DNA of 64,000 nt. Source: an uncultured Bacilli bacterium (GTDB lineage: Bacteria > Bacillota_I > Bacilli_A > RF39 > UBA660). Below are positions 51,132-59,709 of this stretch, piece by piece (positions within the stretch are counted from its first letter, which is position 1; each line of letters starts with the position of its first letter). A program made the translations under genes and the position numbers. The notes under the pieces were generated by a model. It saw only the letters and a list, made by a program, of their open reading frames with translations, searched no databases and was not told where the DNA came from. The DNA lies in NCBI GenBank assembly GCA_944358445.1, contig CALVRC010000002.1, positions 44,650-108,649 on the forward strand, written 5' to 3'.

Positions 51132-52007
51132 TGATAAATTTGTTAATTCTGATATCACTTGAATATCCATACCTTTTTCAAGCATTTTCTTTGCTATTTC
51201 TAATTCTTTTTCTTTACTGCCTTGTTTGGTACCTTGTTCAAAGCCCTCTTCTTTAGCTTTCTTTGTAGCTTCCCATTTGTCGACTCTTTCCATATATGCT
51301 TCCATCTTATCTTTGTCATATGTGTATGCTTCTAACATTTCCTCTGAAGCGTTTATATCCTCAATTATCTTTGCCATAGCCTCTAACTCCTTATCTCCTT
51401 TAGATATTTCTCTTAGTTCACGTTTACTTTTTATCATAAACATTACGAGTATCTTCTCTACATTAGTAAGTCCTTTTACACCTTTAGTATAATACATTTC
51501 TAAAAATTTTGCCATATTTACATGAATTCTTTTAAAATTTTCTTCATCTATATATTTTCCTTCTTCATCTCTTAATGAAAATGATATATATGGTCTATCA
51601 TCAAATCTATTTATGGCATTAAAGTTGATTTGGATAATATCATTATCTTCTACTTTTTCTCCTTGAAGATACTGACTATAAACTATTTTATGATGATATA
51701 AATTATTTTTAGATATTTTACTAACGGGTAAACTCCTATTAGCTTCTAAGTTAATAGTTGTTCCTTCTACTTTGGCAATTATATCAGCTATTTTATTTCT
51801 TTCTTTTATATTTTCTACTGGCAGTTCTGTATTTACGAATCTTAAATTATTATAAAGGTAATCTACTGAATAAGTTGTCATATAGCTTATTACCTCACAA
51901 AGTGATTTTCTAAAATCAGGGTTTTGAACAATGGCTTTAAAGGCTTTATCATAAAGTGAATCAATAAGTTCATCAGAATTTTTTCTTTTATCTAATACTG
52001 TATACAT
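51102..52007 (-). CDS. Rpn/PDDEXK family putative transposase-nuclease 2
   Basis: 301 residues, paralogue of the gene at 34037-34948. Shared features: LYDKAFKAIVQNPDFRKSLC, ELPVENIKERNKIADIIAK with NLEANR (PD-D/E-x-K type residues), YHHKIVYSQ, EENFKRIHVN, YTKGVKGLTNVEKI, and a Lys/Glu/Gly-rich C-terminal segment (GFEQGTKQGSKEKELEIAKKM) before a short helical tail. Function: putative recombination-promoting nuclease. No flanking inverted repeats. Confidence 0.82.
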   Translation of the reverse strand: MYTVLDKRKNSDELIDSLYDKAFKAIVQNPDFRKSLCEVISYMTTYSVDYLYNNLRFVNTELPVENIKERNKIADIIAKVEGTTINLEANRSLPVSKISKNNLYHHKIVYSQYLQGEKVEDNDIIQINFNAINRFDDRPYISFSLRDEEGKYIDEENFKRIHVNMAKFLEMYYTKGVKGLTNVEKILVMFMIKSKRELREISKGDKELEAMAKIIEDINASEEMLEAYTYDKDKMEAYMERVDKWEATKKAKEEGFEQGTKQGSKEKELEIAKKMLEKGMDIQVISELTNLSKEEINELKS

Positions 52008-52082
52008 AAATGTCTCCTTTCAATATGAGATTTACCCTCTATAGAAAACATACGACGTTAAATAGTACTTTTCCTTCTTAAC

Positions 52083-52114
52083 ATTAAAAAAATCAGGAAT
52101 TTTCCTGACTTTTT
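52083..52114. terminator. Terminator of rpmF
   Basis: GTCAGGAAAA and TTCCTGA pair and are followed on the minus strand by a long T-run; the plus strand also carries T residues. Confidence 0.75.
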
Positions 52115-52302
52115 TATTCTTCTGAAGTTTCTTTAGCAATAACTTCTTTACCTCTATAAGTTCCACAGTTTTTACATACACGGTGTGGTTTAACTGGTGC
52201 GCCACATTTTGGACAAGTTGTAACTGTTTTAGCTTCTATTTTGTAATGAGTACGACGCATTCTTCCGCTAGTCTTACTAACTTTTCTTGCTGGTACGGCC
52301 AT
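52114..52302 (-). CDS. rpmF: 50S ribosomal protein L32
   Basis: 62 residues. MAVPARKVSKTSGRMRRTHYK and a zinc finger of two Cys pairs (CPKCG and CKNCG). The zinc-binding (C+) form. Eleven bases after yceD, the classic yceD-rpmF arrangement. GGAGGTG ribosome binding site. Confidence 0.97.
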   Translation of the reverse strand: MAVPARKVSKTSGRMRRTHYKIEAKTVTTCPKCGAPVKPHRVCKNCGTYRGKEVIAKETSEE

Positions 52303-52313
52303 GATAACACCTC

Positions 52314-52763
52314 CTATAATAAATCTTTTAACTTAGCTAGGCTATGATTGCCTTTATCTTCGCTATCAGTTATAAGTTCCCAACCTTCACCCTTTGTTTT
52401 CATGTTTTTAGCTTTAGGGCTTACAACTTTCATGGGAATTTCCATTAATATATTTTCCCATATTATTGGTAAAATATCAATAGTTTTTTTGGAATTTTTG
52501 GCGATTTCGTTTAAATTTTCTTCTATTTCTATATTAAATGGATAATCAACGGGTTCTAAAGTTAAGTTACATGGTAATATCATTTTACCATTTATATTTA
52601 ATTTTAATAAATATTCATCTAAATTTTCAGTTATTTTACCTTTGATATTTACCTCGTCCATGTTTAATATTCCTGCTTTTTTTAAATTTTCTTCTTCAAA
52701 TTTTACTTTAGTATCAATATCAATTTCAGGTTTTATATTTAATTCATTTAAATCAATTTCCAT
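52314..52763 (-). CDS. YceD family protein (DUF177)
   Basis: 149 residues from the ATG after AGGTG. Mostly beta-strand pattern with KGKITENLDEYLLKLNINGKMILPCNLTLEPVDYPFNIE across the centre, a form lacking the usual second Cys. YceD/DUF177 proteins are linked to 23S rRNA accumulation and nearly always precede rpmF, as here. Slightly shorter than the plastid and E. coli forms. Confidence 0.88.
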   Translation of the reverse strand: MEIDLNELNIKPEIDIDTKVKFEEENLKKAGILNMDEVNIKGKITENLDEYLLKLNINGKMILPCNLTLEPVDYPFNIEIEENLNEIAKNSKKTIDILPIIWENILMEIPMKVVSPKAKNMKTKGEGWELITDSEDKGNHSLAKLKDLL

Positions 52764-52859
52764 TTCAATCACCTAAAATAATTATATATTAAATTTATTT
52801 TTTAAGCAACTTTTGTATAGTTCTGATTATTTTAGATACAATAATTTTAGGTGAAGCTC

Positions 52860-53354
52860 ATGAACATTTTAATTTATTTTGCGATTTTTATTTTTAAAAT
52901 TATTGAGGATGCCTTAGCTACTTTAAGGTTGATAGTTGTTAGTAATGGCAAAAAGAAGTTAGGAGCTATTTTACAGTTTGTGGTTACTTTAATTTGGATT
53001 GTTTTAACGGGAACTGTTTTGATGGGACTTCAAAAGGATATTTTTAAGGCGATTGCTTTTGCTCTTGGAGCTTTAGTTGGTTCTTATTTGGGCAGTGTTT
53101 TGGAAGAAAAGATTGCGCTTGGAACTAATGTCTTTATGGTAGAAGTTGATATTTCTAAATCAATTCATCTTATTAAACTTTTAGAAAATGAAAAATTTAA
53201 TGTTTCTAAAATTGAAAGTGGGAATGACGGAAAAATTATTTTGATGATTACAGGAGCTAGAAAGCAAACTAATAAGGTTGTTTCCATAATTAAAAAAATT
53301 GATGAGAGCGCTACTATATTAAGTGAAAAAGTTAAAATTGTTCCATCTTTTTAA
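52860..53354 (+). CDS. UPF0316 membrane protein (YebE-like, DUF5698/DUF2179)
   Basis: 164 residues from the ATG after AGGTG. Three hydrophobic helices (~1-20, ~37-60, ~66-85) with IIEDALATLRLIVVSNGKK and GALVGSYLGSVLEEKIALG, then a cytoplasmic DUF2179 domain (~90-164, MVEVDISKSIHLIKLLENEKFNVS). Biochemical role of the family unknown. Divergent from yceD; its 3' end overlaps the convergent GDPD gene by 23 bases. Confidence 0.88.
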   Translation: MNILIYFAIFIFKIIEDALATLRLIVVSNGKKKLGAILQFVVTLIWIVLTGTVLMGLQKDIFKAIAFALGALVGSYLGSVLEEKIALGTNVFMVEVDISKSIHLIKLLENEKFNVSKIESGNDGKIILMITGARKQTNKVVSIIKKIDESATILSEKVKIVPSF

Positions 53355-53964
53355 TTAATTTATACATTTTTAAGGTATTATCGGTTATTATATTTTCGCC
53401 TTTGTTTATACATTTTAATTCTTCTTTATTATTGACTGTCCATCTAAAGGTTTCTTTGTTTGGAAGTTTTTTATTATATAGATAATTTACGGAATTAAAA
53501 TTAAATTTATTGTTTGAGTATTTTGAATTTATTTTTATACTTATAATTAAGCCACATTTTATATTAGAGTTGTTTTTAAAATATTTTATAAATTCATAAT
53601 TAAAACTACAAATATAGAAATTTAAGTTATATTTTTTTAAAAGATTGGTTAGAATTTTAAACATTGTTTTTATTTCTTTATTATCTACTTTAACTTCTAT
53701 CATAATGATTTTATTAGTGTTGATATTATCTAATACTTCTTTTAATGTATTTAATCCCATCTTTTGTAATTTTATGGAATTTGTATGATTTATATAATTT
53801 CCGTTATAAAATGGATCATGATGTATAATTAGTTTTTTATCTTTTGTTAATCTGATATCTACCTCTACTCCATTAGTGAATTTTTGTTTTAAACTATTTA
53901 TAATTGCTTCTAAACTGTTTTCTTTATGTATTCCATCATTTCCTCTATGTGCGATTATTTTCAT
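53332..53964 (-). CDS. Glycerophosphodiester phosphodiesterase family protein
   Basis: 210 residues. Start IIAHRGNDGIHKENSLEAI with the HRG and E motif, VEVDIRLTKDKKLIIHHDP with catalytic His and metal-binding Glu/Asp, then IMIEVKVD. The shortened C-terminal half ends RWTVNNKEELKC and IITDN. Cytoplasmic (no signal). Releases glycerol-3-phosphate from lipid head groups. The gene is notably Lys/Asn/Ile-rich. Confidence 0.9.
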   Translation of the reverse strand: MKIIAHRGNDGIHKENSLEAIINSLKQKFTNGVEVDIRLTKDKKLIIHHDPFYNGNYINHTNSIKLQKMGLNTLKEVLDNINTNKIIMIEVKVDNKEIKTMFKILTNLLKKYNLNFYICSFNYEFIKYFKNNSNIKCGLIISIKINSKYSNNKFNFNSVNYLYNKKLPNKETFRWTVNNKEELKCINKGENIITDNTLKMYKLIKKMEQF

Positions 53965-54222
53965 AATAAATTATATTATAAAAGGACGCTATTATGCGTC
54001 CAATAATAAGGAGTAAAAAAATCTAAGAAGATTTAATAGTAGACATCCCATTTCCCACCCTCGAATATTGCTATTCTACCATCTAAATTTTTAAGTATTC
54101 ATACTACCTTTTATTAAATTATAAATTTATTTACATAATACAATGGGTAATACAAATATCTTACAATTTAATTATATAGCATTTTTAAACATATAGCAAC
54201 AGTAATGTTGAATTTTATATAA
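53965..54222. other. AT-rich intergenic region
   Basis: Holds a GGACGC-TATTAT-GCGTCC hairpin (53972-53990) with a T-run on the minus strand, probably a second terminator after the thymidylate operon. Nothing else was recognised. Confidence 0.5.
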
Positions 54223-54247
54223 AGAAAAACAAGTTTTTACACTTGTT
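54222..54247 (-). terminator. Rho-independent terminator of the thyA-dfrA-tmk operon
   Basis: On the minus strand ACAAGT and ACTTGT pair around GTAAAA, followed by TTTTCTTTA, at the tmk stop. Confidence 0.75.
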
Positions 54248-54932
54248 AGTTCATTTTATTCATATATGTTTTTACATTTTTATATATAGCTTCATTTATT
54301 GTTTCTATATCTTTTGGTTCACCATTTTCTGAACATTCAATAGTTACAAAATTATATTTATGCGCTAATTCCAAATATGCCTTTTCTGCATGATATAAAT
54401 GTTTTTTATCTTTTTCATGTCCATCAGCAGGTTCTTTTCTATTGGCTTTTAATTTTTCAGCTACTTCTAAGGGCATATGAAGAAAAATTGTTAAATCTGG
54501 TTTTGGCAATTCCATTAAGTCAAACTCTAATTTATCTAACCAATTATACATTTCTATTCTGTCTTTTTTCTTTTCTAATTTTCCACCTTGATGAGCCATG
54601 TTGGAATATATATATCTATCTAAAATAACATTATAGCCTTGATCTAGTAAAAAGTTTATTTTATCAATATTATATTTCCTATCAGCAGCATAATATAAAG
54701 ATGCAACTTTAGGATCTACTTTACTAGAGCCTTCTTCAAAGTAGCATGGATCATAGCCTTCTTTTCCTAAATATGGACCACCAATTATTTTTCCAGTTGG
54801 TGAATTATAATTAGGGAAAGAAAAGTTTTGAACACGAAATCCTTCTTCTCTTAATTTTTTTATTAATAAGTTGGTTTGAGTTTCTTTACCAGAACAATCT
54901 GTTCCTTCAATAGTTATCAATTTTCCTTTCAT
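54246..54932 (-). CDS. tmk: Thymidylate kinase
   Basis: 228 residues from the ATG behind AAAGGAGAT; an earlier in-frame ATG 9 codons up overlaps dfrA. P-loop IEGTDCSGKETQTNLL (an unusual Glu after GK), DRYIYSNMAHQGGK for substrate binding, LTIFLHMPLEVAEKL and a Lys/Arg-rich LID region. Phosphorylates dTMP to dTDP. The P-loop variant CSGKE is shared with eukaryotic-like and many Firmicute forms. Last gene of the thymidylate operon. Confidence 0.93.
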   Translation of the reverse strand: MKGKLITIEGTDCSGKETQTNLLIKKLREEGFRVQNFSFPNYNSPTGKIIGGPYLGKEGYDPCYFEEGSSKVDPKVASLYYAADRKYNIDKINFLLDQGYNVILDRYIYSNMAHQGGKLEKKKDRIEMYNWLDKLEFDLMELPKPDLTIFLHMPLEVAEKLKANRKEPADGHEKDKKHLYHAEKAYLELAHKYNFVTIECSENGEPKDIETINEAIYKNVKTYMNKMN

Positions 54933-54936
54933 ATTT

Positions 54937-55419
54937 TTATCTCCTTTTGTATAGTACATGTTTATACTTTATACCTGTTTTCTCATCTTCTTCTGCACTT
55001 ATTATTTCTGATGTAAAACTATTTTTATCAAAATGTGGGAAATAAGCATCCGCTTCAGCGTTATCTTCTATTTCAGTTAAATAAATATTTGATGTATATT
55101 CTAACAATGCCTTATAAATACTAGCTCCACCTATATTAAATATTTCTTCATCTTTATTTTTATAATTTTCTATAAAACTTTGAATATTATTATATATTTC
55201 TACATTTGGAATTTCAATTTTATTTTTTGTTAAAATAATATGTTTTCTTTCTGGAAGTAATTTTGGAAGTGATTCAAAGGTCTTTCTTCCCATGATTATG
55301 GTATGACCAATTGTTTTTTCTTTGAAAAATTTCATATCACCCTTAAGATGCCATATCAAATTATTTTGATAGCCTAATTCATAATTTCTACCAACAGCGG
55401 CAATTATTGATAATTTCAT
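54937..55419 (-). CDS. dfrA: Dihydrofolate reductase
   Basis: 160 residues. LSIIAAVGRNYELGYQNNLIWHLKGDMKFFKEKT with the conserved W and substrate acid (Asp in KGDMKFF), TIIMGRKTFESLP for NADPH, IFNIGGASIYKALL, and IYLTEIEDNAEADAYFP. Regenerates tetrahydrofolate used up by ThyA. Four-base overlap with thyA. Target of trimethoprim in general; no resistance inferred. Confidence 0.96.
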   Translation of the reverse strand: MKLSIIAAVGRNYELGYQNNLIWHLKGDMKFFKEKTIGHTIIMGRKTFESLPKLLPERKHIILTKNKIEIPNVEIYNNIQSFIENYKNKDEEIFNIGGASIYKALLEYTSNIYLTEIEDNAEADAYFPHFDKNSFTSEIISAEEDEKTGIKYKHVLYKRR

Positions 55420-56480
55420 TGTGCGAGAGGGAATCTAATCTTTCCATGATGTTTATAATTTAATAATTTAACATCTTTACATTCTTTAGAATTATCAAAT
55501 TCAAAGAAATCATTAACTTCAGGGTTTAACCATAGTTCTGGAGCTTTTAAATCTTCTAGTTCTTCTCCTCTTCTGATTTGTTCTTTGATTCCTTCTATTT
55601 GATTAACATATATATGGGCATCTTTAATACTCCAGTCTAGAGTTCCAGGTTTTAAATCAGTTACCTTAGCAAGCATATTTAGTAAAACTGAGTATTGGGT
55701 TACATTGAATGGTAAACCTAGTGGAACATCACAGCTTCTTTGATGAACCCAGGCATTTAATTTGCCATCAGTTACATCCCATTCACTAGACCAAACACAT
55801 GATGGTAAGACTGCAGTATTAACATATTCATCTTGCCATAGGCTAATGACATTTCTTCTATCATTCGGATTGTTTTTTAAATTATCTATTAGGTTTTGAA
55901 TTAACTGATATTTTCCAACAATATAACCATAAGCTGTTCCGATGGTATGTGCATATTCTTTACCATAGAATTTAGCTTGTTTAATATTTTTTTTAACAGT
56001 TTCTCTATCTGGATACATTTTAATGCTATTATCTTCACTTAGACTTTTAGCCTTTAAAATATTGCCATTTTCATCTGTTTTATAATCTAATTTACCATTA
56101 TGATTATCTTTTGGAACGCTTAATGGGTCTAACACTTCTACTTCTCTTTCTTTATCGTAAGGTGTTTGTTCACTTGGAGCTTCATATATACGGTAAATTC
56201 CGTCTTCATCAACTTCCCATTCATCCCAAATATGTACGTTTCTATCTTGAAGCCATCTAACATCGTTACTTTGTACTTGATAAATCCATAGCATTTCTAA
56301 AACTGCTTGTCTTATGAATAATTGTTTGGTTGTTAATATTGGAAATTCTTCTTCTAAGTCGAAGTGAAAGTGATGTGATGGAACTTTAATAGTATTAACT
56401 CCCGTTCTATTTTCCACTTCTTTTCCCTCTTTTAATATTCTTTTACATAGTTCTAAATAATCTTTATCCCATTTTGCCAT
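55416..56480 (-). CDS. thyA: Thymidylate synthase
   Basis: 354 residues, longer than the E. coli form (264) because of an insertion (~90-170, including LSVPKDNHNGKLDYKTDENG) like that in Lactobacillus ThyA. Motifs: NRTGVNTI, LTTKQLFIR, catalytic Cys in LPSCVWSSEWDV, QRSCDVPLGLPFNVTQYS, DAHIYVNQIEG. Converts dUMP to dTMP with methylene-THF. Five bases after the HD protein, overlapping dfrA. Confidence 0.95.
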   Translation of the reverse strand: MAKWDKDYLELCKRILKEGKEVENRTGVNTIKVPSHHFHFDLEEEFPILTTKQLFIRQAVLEMLWIYQVQSNDVRWLQDRNVHIWDEWEVDEDGIYRIYEAPSEQTPYDKEREVEVLDPLSVPKDNHNGKLDYKTDENGNILKAKSLSEDNSIKMYPDRETVKKNIKQAKFYGKEYAHTIGTAYGYIVGKYQLIQNLIDNLKNNPNDRRNVISLWQDEYVNTAVLPSCVWSSEWDVTDGKLNAWVHQRSCDVPLGLPFNVTQYSVLLNMLAKVTDLKPGTLDWSIKDAHIYVNQIEGIKEQIRRGEELEDLKAPELWLNPEVNDFFEFDNSKECKDVKLLNYKHHGKIRFPLAQ

Positions 56481-56485
56481 TTAAA

Positions 56486-57058
56486 TCACTCCTCTATTTC
56501 ATTATTTTTAAATTTTATATCTATAAATTTACGACTAGCTAAGAAATCACACATGTGGACAAATCTTTGATATTTGTTATGGGGTACGGGTAAAACTACA
56601 TCACTATATGGATTAGTATTCCACTCACCCATATGAGATGAAATAACATTAGCTAAAAATTCTATTTCTTGATCAGTAAAATCTAATTTATCTTTATTTT
56701 CTTTTATATAGTTAGCCATTAGAATTGGATGATCAAATCTAACATATTTTTCTTTTGTTTTACCATGTTTTAAACCGTCATGCATGATTAAGGCAATTAT
56801 CATCAAGTCTTTTTCGTCATCTTTGAATGAATAGCCTATAATGTTATTATTACTTAGTTCATATGCTATTTTTACTGCGGCTTTTGTATGTCTTACTAAA
56901 CCTCCTTCTCCTAATGCGAAAGATGGATGATATTTTCCTGTTGAGCTTGCTGCAACTTCATAGAAATAATCTGGTAATAATTTTATTAATGTTTTAGCAC
57001 TTTCTTTATATCTGTCATTTTTGATATATGTTAATTCTTTACTAAATTTTTCTATCAT
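56486..57058 (-). CDS. HD-domain phosphohydrolase-like protein
   Basis: 190 residues. HD signature residues: GGLVRHTKAAVKIAYEL (first His), LIMHDGLKHGK (HD pair), HPILMANYI and SSHMGEWNTN. Domain is typical of metal-dependent nucleotide or RNA phosphohydrolases. First gene of the thyA-dfrA-tmk operon, so a role in nucleotide handling (for example a deoxynucleotide phosphatase) is plausible but unproven. Confidence 0.85.
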   Translation of the reverse strand: MIEKFSKELTYIKNDRYKESAKTLIKLLPDYFYEVAASSTGKYHPSFALGEGGLVRHTKAAVKIAYELSNNNIIGYSFKDDEKDLMIIALIMHDGLKHGKTKEKYVRFDHPILMANYIKENKDKLDFTDQEIEFLANVISSHMGEWNTNPYSDVVLPVPHNKYQRFVHMCDFLASRKFIDIKFKNNEIEE

Positions 57059-57128
57059 TTTACCACCTACTTTAAGGATATCACAAACAAATGTATCTGT
57101 AAATTACTTTTTTTAAATTATTACCTTT

Positions 57129-57157
57129 TACTATATAGAAAAAGCTAGAAATTATCT
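57129..57157 (-). terminator. Terminator of the disrupted surface-protein gene
   Basis: On the minus strand AAGCTAGA and TCTAGCTT pair around a 4-base core, followed by TTTCTATA. Confidence 0.75.
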
Positions 57158-58100
57158 AGCTTGCTAAAATAAATGGATTTTGTTTAGTTCCATTTCCAGT
57201 TAATTTTATGTCTTTTGATAGATAAACTACTGGTCTTACACCATATGAATTTATGGTAGAATTATTATCTATAAAACCAGCTTCTCCTATATACCAAAGC
57301 ATTATGGTTGTATCACTATATGGAGTTAATGTCCACCACTTTTCATTAGGAATATATAGCCAATTATTTTGGCTACATTCAGTGTAATTACTATTAACAT
57401 TATTAATAGAATCACAATTTTTACCAGTAGTAGCTTTAATATAATCACTAGCCGTAATTAAACCCACTTTACCATTCCATTCACTTTTTTGCTCAGTATA
57501 TGTTTGAGATTTTAAACTAGCATCACCAGCAGCTCCACCAATACCCCAATTATGATTAATTATATAATCAGAATCTTTTAAGCTTTTTAAATATTCACCA
57601 TTTAAATATGTAAGCATTTCACTATCTTTTTTTACTTCGCCATTAAAATCACCATTTACAAAATTTTTAGGCTCACCAATTATATTTTTATTAGCAGTCC
57701 AAGCATTACAACCATCATCCGCATCAGTACAATAACTACCACCATCATCACCAGTTACATCACGAACACCTTTACTATCAAATGCTCTTGCTTCCAATAA
57801 ATCATTTCTCATAATTTGAATATTTCCTTCTTTATCCACAGAGACAATTCTCCAAAGTTCTCCATTAAAACTTACATAATTATTTGGATTACTTCCTTTA
57901 AAAATATATCTATCATCAATATATTTATCTACGTAAAGACCATCGCCATCATTTACAATAGCAACATTTTGACCACCTATTGTAATATTTGTTATTGGTT
58001 CTTTTTTTAATACGAATGCTAAAATAATACAAAATACAATTAAAACGGCAATAAAAACTAAAACAGCAATAAAATTTTATTTTTTTCCAAATTTATTCAT
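57156..58100 (-). pseudogene. Surface protein with DUF6273-like domain, interrupted by an early in-frame stop
   Basis: A start ATG (58100) with strong site AAAAAGGAG opens MNKFGKK and then hits TAA at 58077-58079; the same frame continues without break as a membrane helix (FIAVLVFIAVLIVFCIILA) and on to 57156. Without the stop this would be a ~314-residue protein. The C-terminal domain (GLITASDYIKA, WWTLTPYS, SYGVRPVVYLS, NPFILA) is a paralogue of the end of the 42192-45140 protein but with normal AT-rich codons. A shorter product from the internal ATG at 57839 would lack the membrane anchor. Confidence 0.7.
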
Positions 58101-58119
58101 AAACAAAACTCCTTTTTAA

Positions 58120-59655
58120 TTAAAAATTACTTCTAAAGCACATATTACCTCCAACTAATGTACCTAATAGACAGTCGTAATATGGTCTTGAATAATATGG
58201 GTCTCTATAAGTTGTTTTTCTACATTTTGTAGAACTACCTGTTCCATACTTTATATAACCTGATGGACATGAATAATATGAAGGACTGTAAAGTGCTTTT
58301 TTCACATCTCTACAAACAGTTGTAGGATAGTGAACCGCAACTCCTTGATTACTTGTACAATTAACATTATTTTCCTGATATCTAGAATCATCACATTCAG
58401 ACCAGTTAGCTTGACATGCTGTAGCACATTTTGGCGTGTTAGTATCACAATTCCATTCACTTCGTCCTCTAACACTAACCCAGTTACCAATACATTCATT
58501 ATTAATCCTTTTATAACTAGATGATTTTGAACCACAACGATGTCTAACATTATCACATGAAGCATATACTGTACTTGAACTAAATGAAGGACAATAATAA
58601 TATCCTGAATGATACTGGGCACTTGTATAAGTTGTTTTAGAACAAGTCATTGATGAACCACTTCCTGATGAAGTGTATCCTGTTGGACAATAATAATATC
58701 CTGGATGATATGTGGCATTTGATATTACAATTCCATTTTTATTTCCAGCAGATATATTTCCTGCTTTATCTTTCACATATACATAATATGTTCCTATAGA
58801 AAAATTCCTACTATATGTCTTTGATGCTGTTCCATTTGTTTGAAAATCTATCCATCCTGATGCATTCGCACTTGGCGTTATTCTACTTGATGTAAAATAT
58901 ATTCCATCTAAGCCACTTAAATTATCTTTCGCTGTTATATTTACTTTTATTTGATTTCCACTTTTACCACTATTATTTATACTTGTTATTGTTGGTGCAT
59001 CACTATCAACATTTACTATATTTACTCTTCCTGTTATTATTTGATTACCTTTTAACTGGGCTTCTATTTTTGTTGATGTTCTTGATTTATTAAATATTAT
59101 ATTAGTATGTCTTCCTCCTTTATTATAGGCATTATCATTTATCCAATTATTATTTTGATCTTCTCTTCTGTATCTTGCTTGATAATCTCCTTCTAAAGTA
59201 GGATATATTATTGTTACTTTTCTTTGTTTTACCCATGAGCTTCCTGTAGGCTCTACTATGAAATCTATCATTGGCAAAGCTGATATATCTTTACACTCAG
59301 CTCCTTCTTTTATTTCATATTCTCTTGTTCCTGTACTATATATTGTTACTAATACTGATTTATCTTTTAAATTTTCACCAGTAACTACATCTGTTACAGG
59401 TTCTACTAATTTACCTTCATCTATTAAATCTTGTATTAATATACAGTATTTTCCACTTCTTCCTGGTGGATATTTTTCAGGGTGTTCATTTATATACATA
59501 TCAGCTACATTATAAATAAATTCATTTTCTGTTTCTTTAGCTTCATCTGAACTACCAGATATTCTATTAATAACTGGTGGTACTATCAAAATTAATAATA
59601 ATCCTATTATTACTATAACAGCTAATATTTCAACTAAAGTAAATCCTTTTTTCAT
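58120..59655 (-). CDS. Large prepilin-like protein with Ig-like and Cys-rich repeats
   Basis: 511 residues. Prepilin N-terminus (MKKGFTLVEILAVIVIIGLL) and helix, a pilin head with Cys pair (~70-120), an Ig-like beta domain (~130-300, DNLSGLDGIYFTSSR), then three Tyr/Cys-rich repeats (YYCPTGYTSSGSGSSMTC; YYYCPSF; YYSCPSGYIKYGTGSSTKC) interleaved with further cysteines. Such a tip-adhesin-like layout is unusual for a pilin. GGTGATATG ribosome binding site. Co-oriented with the disrupted gene downstream. Confidence 0.85.
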   Translation of the reverse strand: MKKGFTLVEILAVIVIIGLLLILIVPPVINRISGSSDEAKETENEFIYNVADMYINEHPEKYPPGRSGKYCILIQDLIDEGKLVEPVTDVVTGENLKDKSVLVTIYSTGTREYEIKEGAECKDISALPMIDFIVEPTGSSWVKQRKVTIIYPTLEGDYQARYRREDQNNNWINDNAYNKGGRHTNIIFNKSRTSTKIEAQLKGNQIITGRVNIVNVDSDAPTITSINNSGKSGNQIKVNITAKDNLSGLDGIYFTSSRITPSANASGWIDFQTNGTASKTYSRNFSIGTYYVYVKDKAGNISAGNKNGIVISNATYHPGYYYCPTGYTSSGSGSSMTCSKTTYTSAQYHSGYYYCPSFSSSTVYASCDNVRHRCGSKSSSYKRINNECIGNWVSVRGRSEWNCDTNTPKCATACQANWSECDDSRYQENNVNCTSNQGVAVHYPTTVCRDVKKALYSPSYYSCPSGYIKYGTGSSTKCRKTTYRDPYYSRPYYDCLLGTLVGGNMCFRSNF

Positions 59656-59709
59656 ATCATCACCTATTATAACAATTATACCAAATTTTATTTAAAATAC
59701 ATATAACTT

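Noticed and set aside
58302..58622. 106-codon frame inside the Cys-rich pilin-like gene
   Set aside because: It is an alternative frame of the repetitive Tyr/Cys coding sequence with no start signal.
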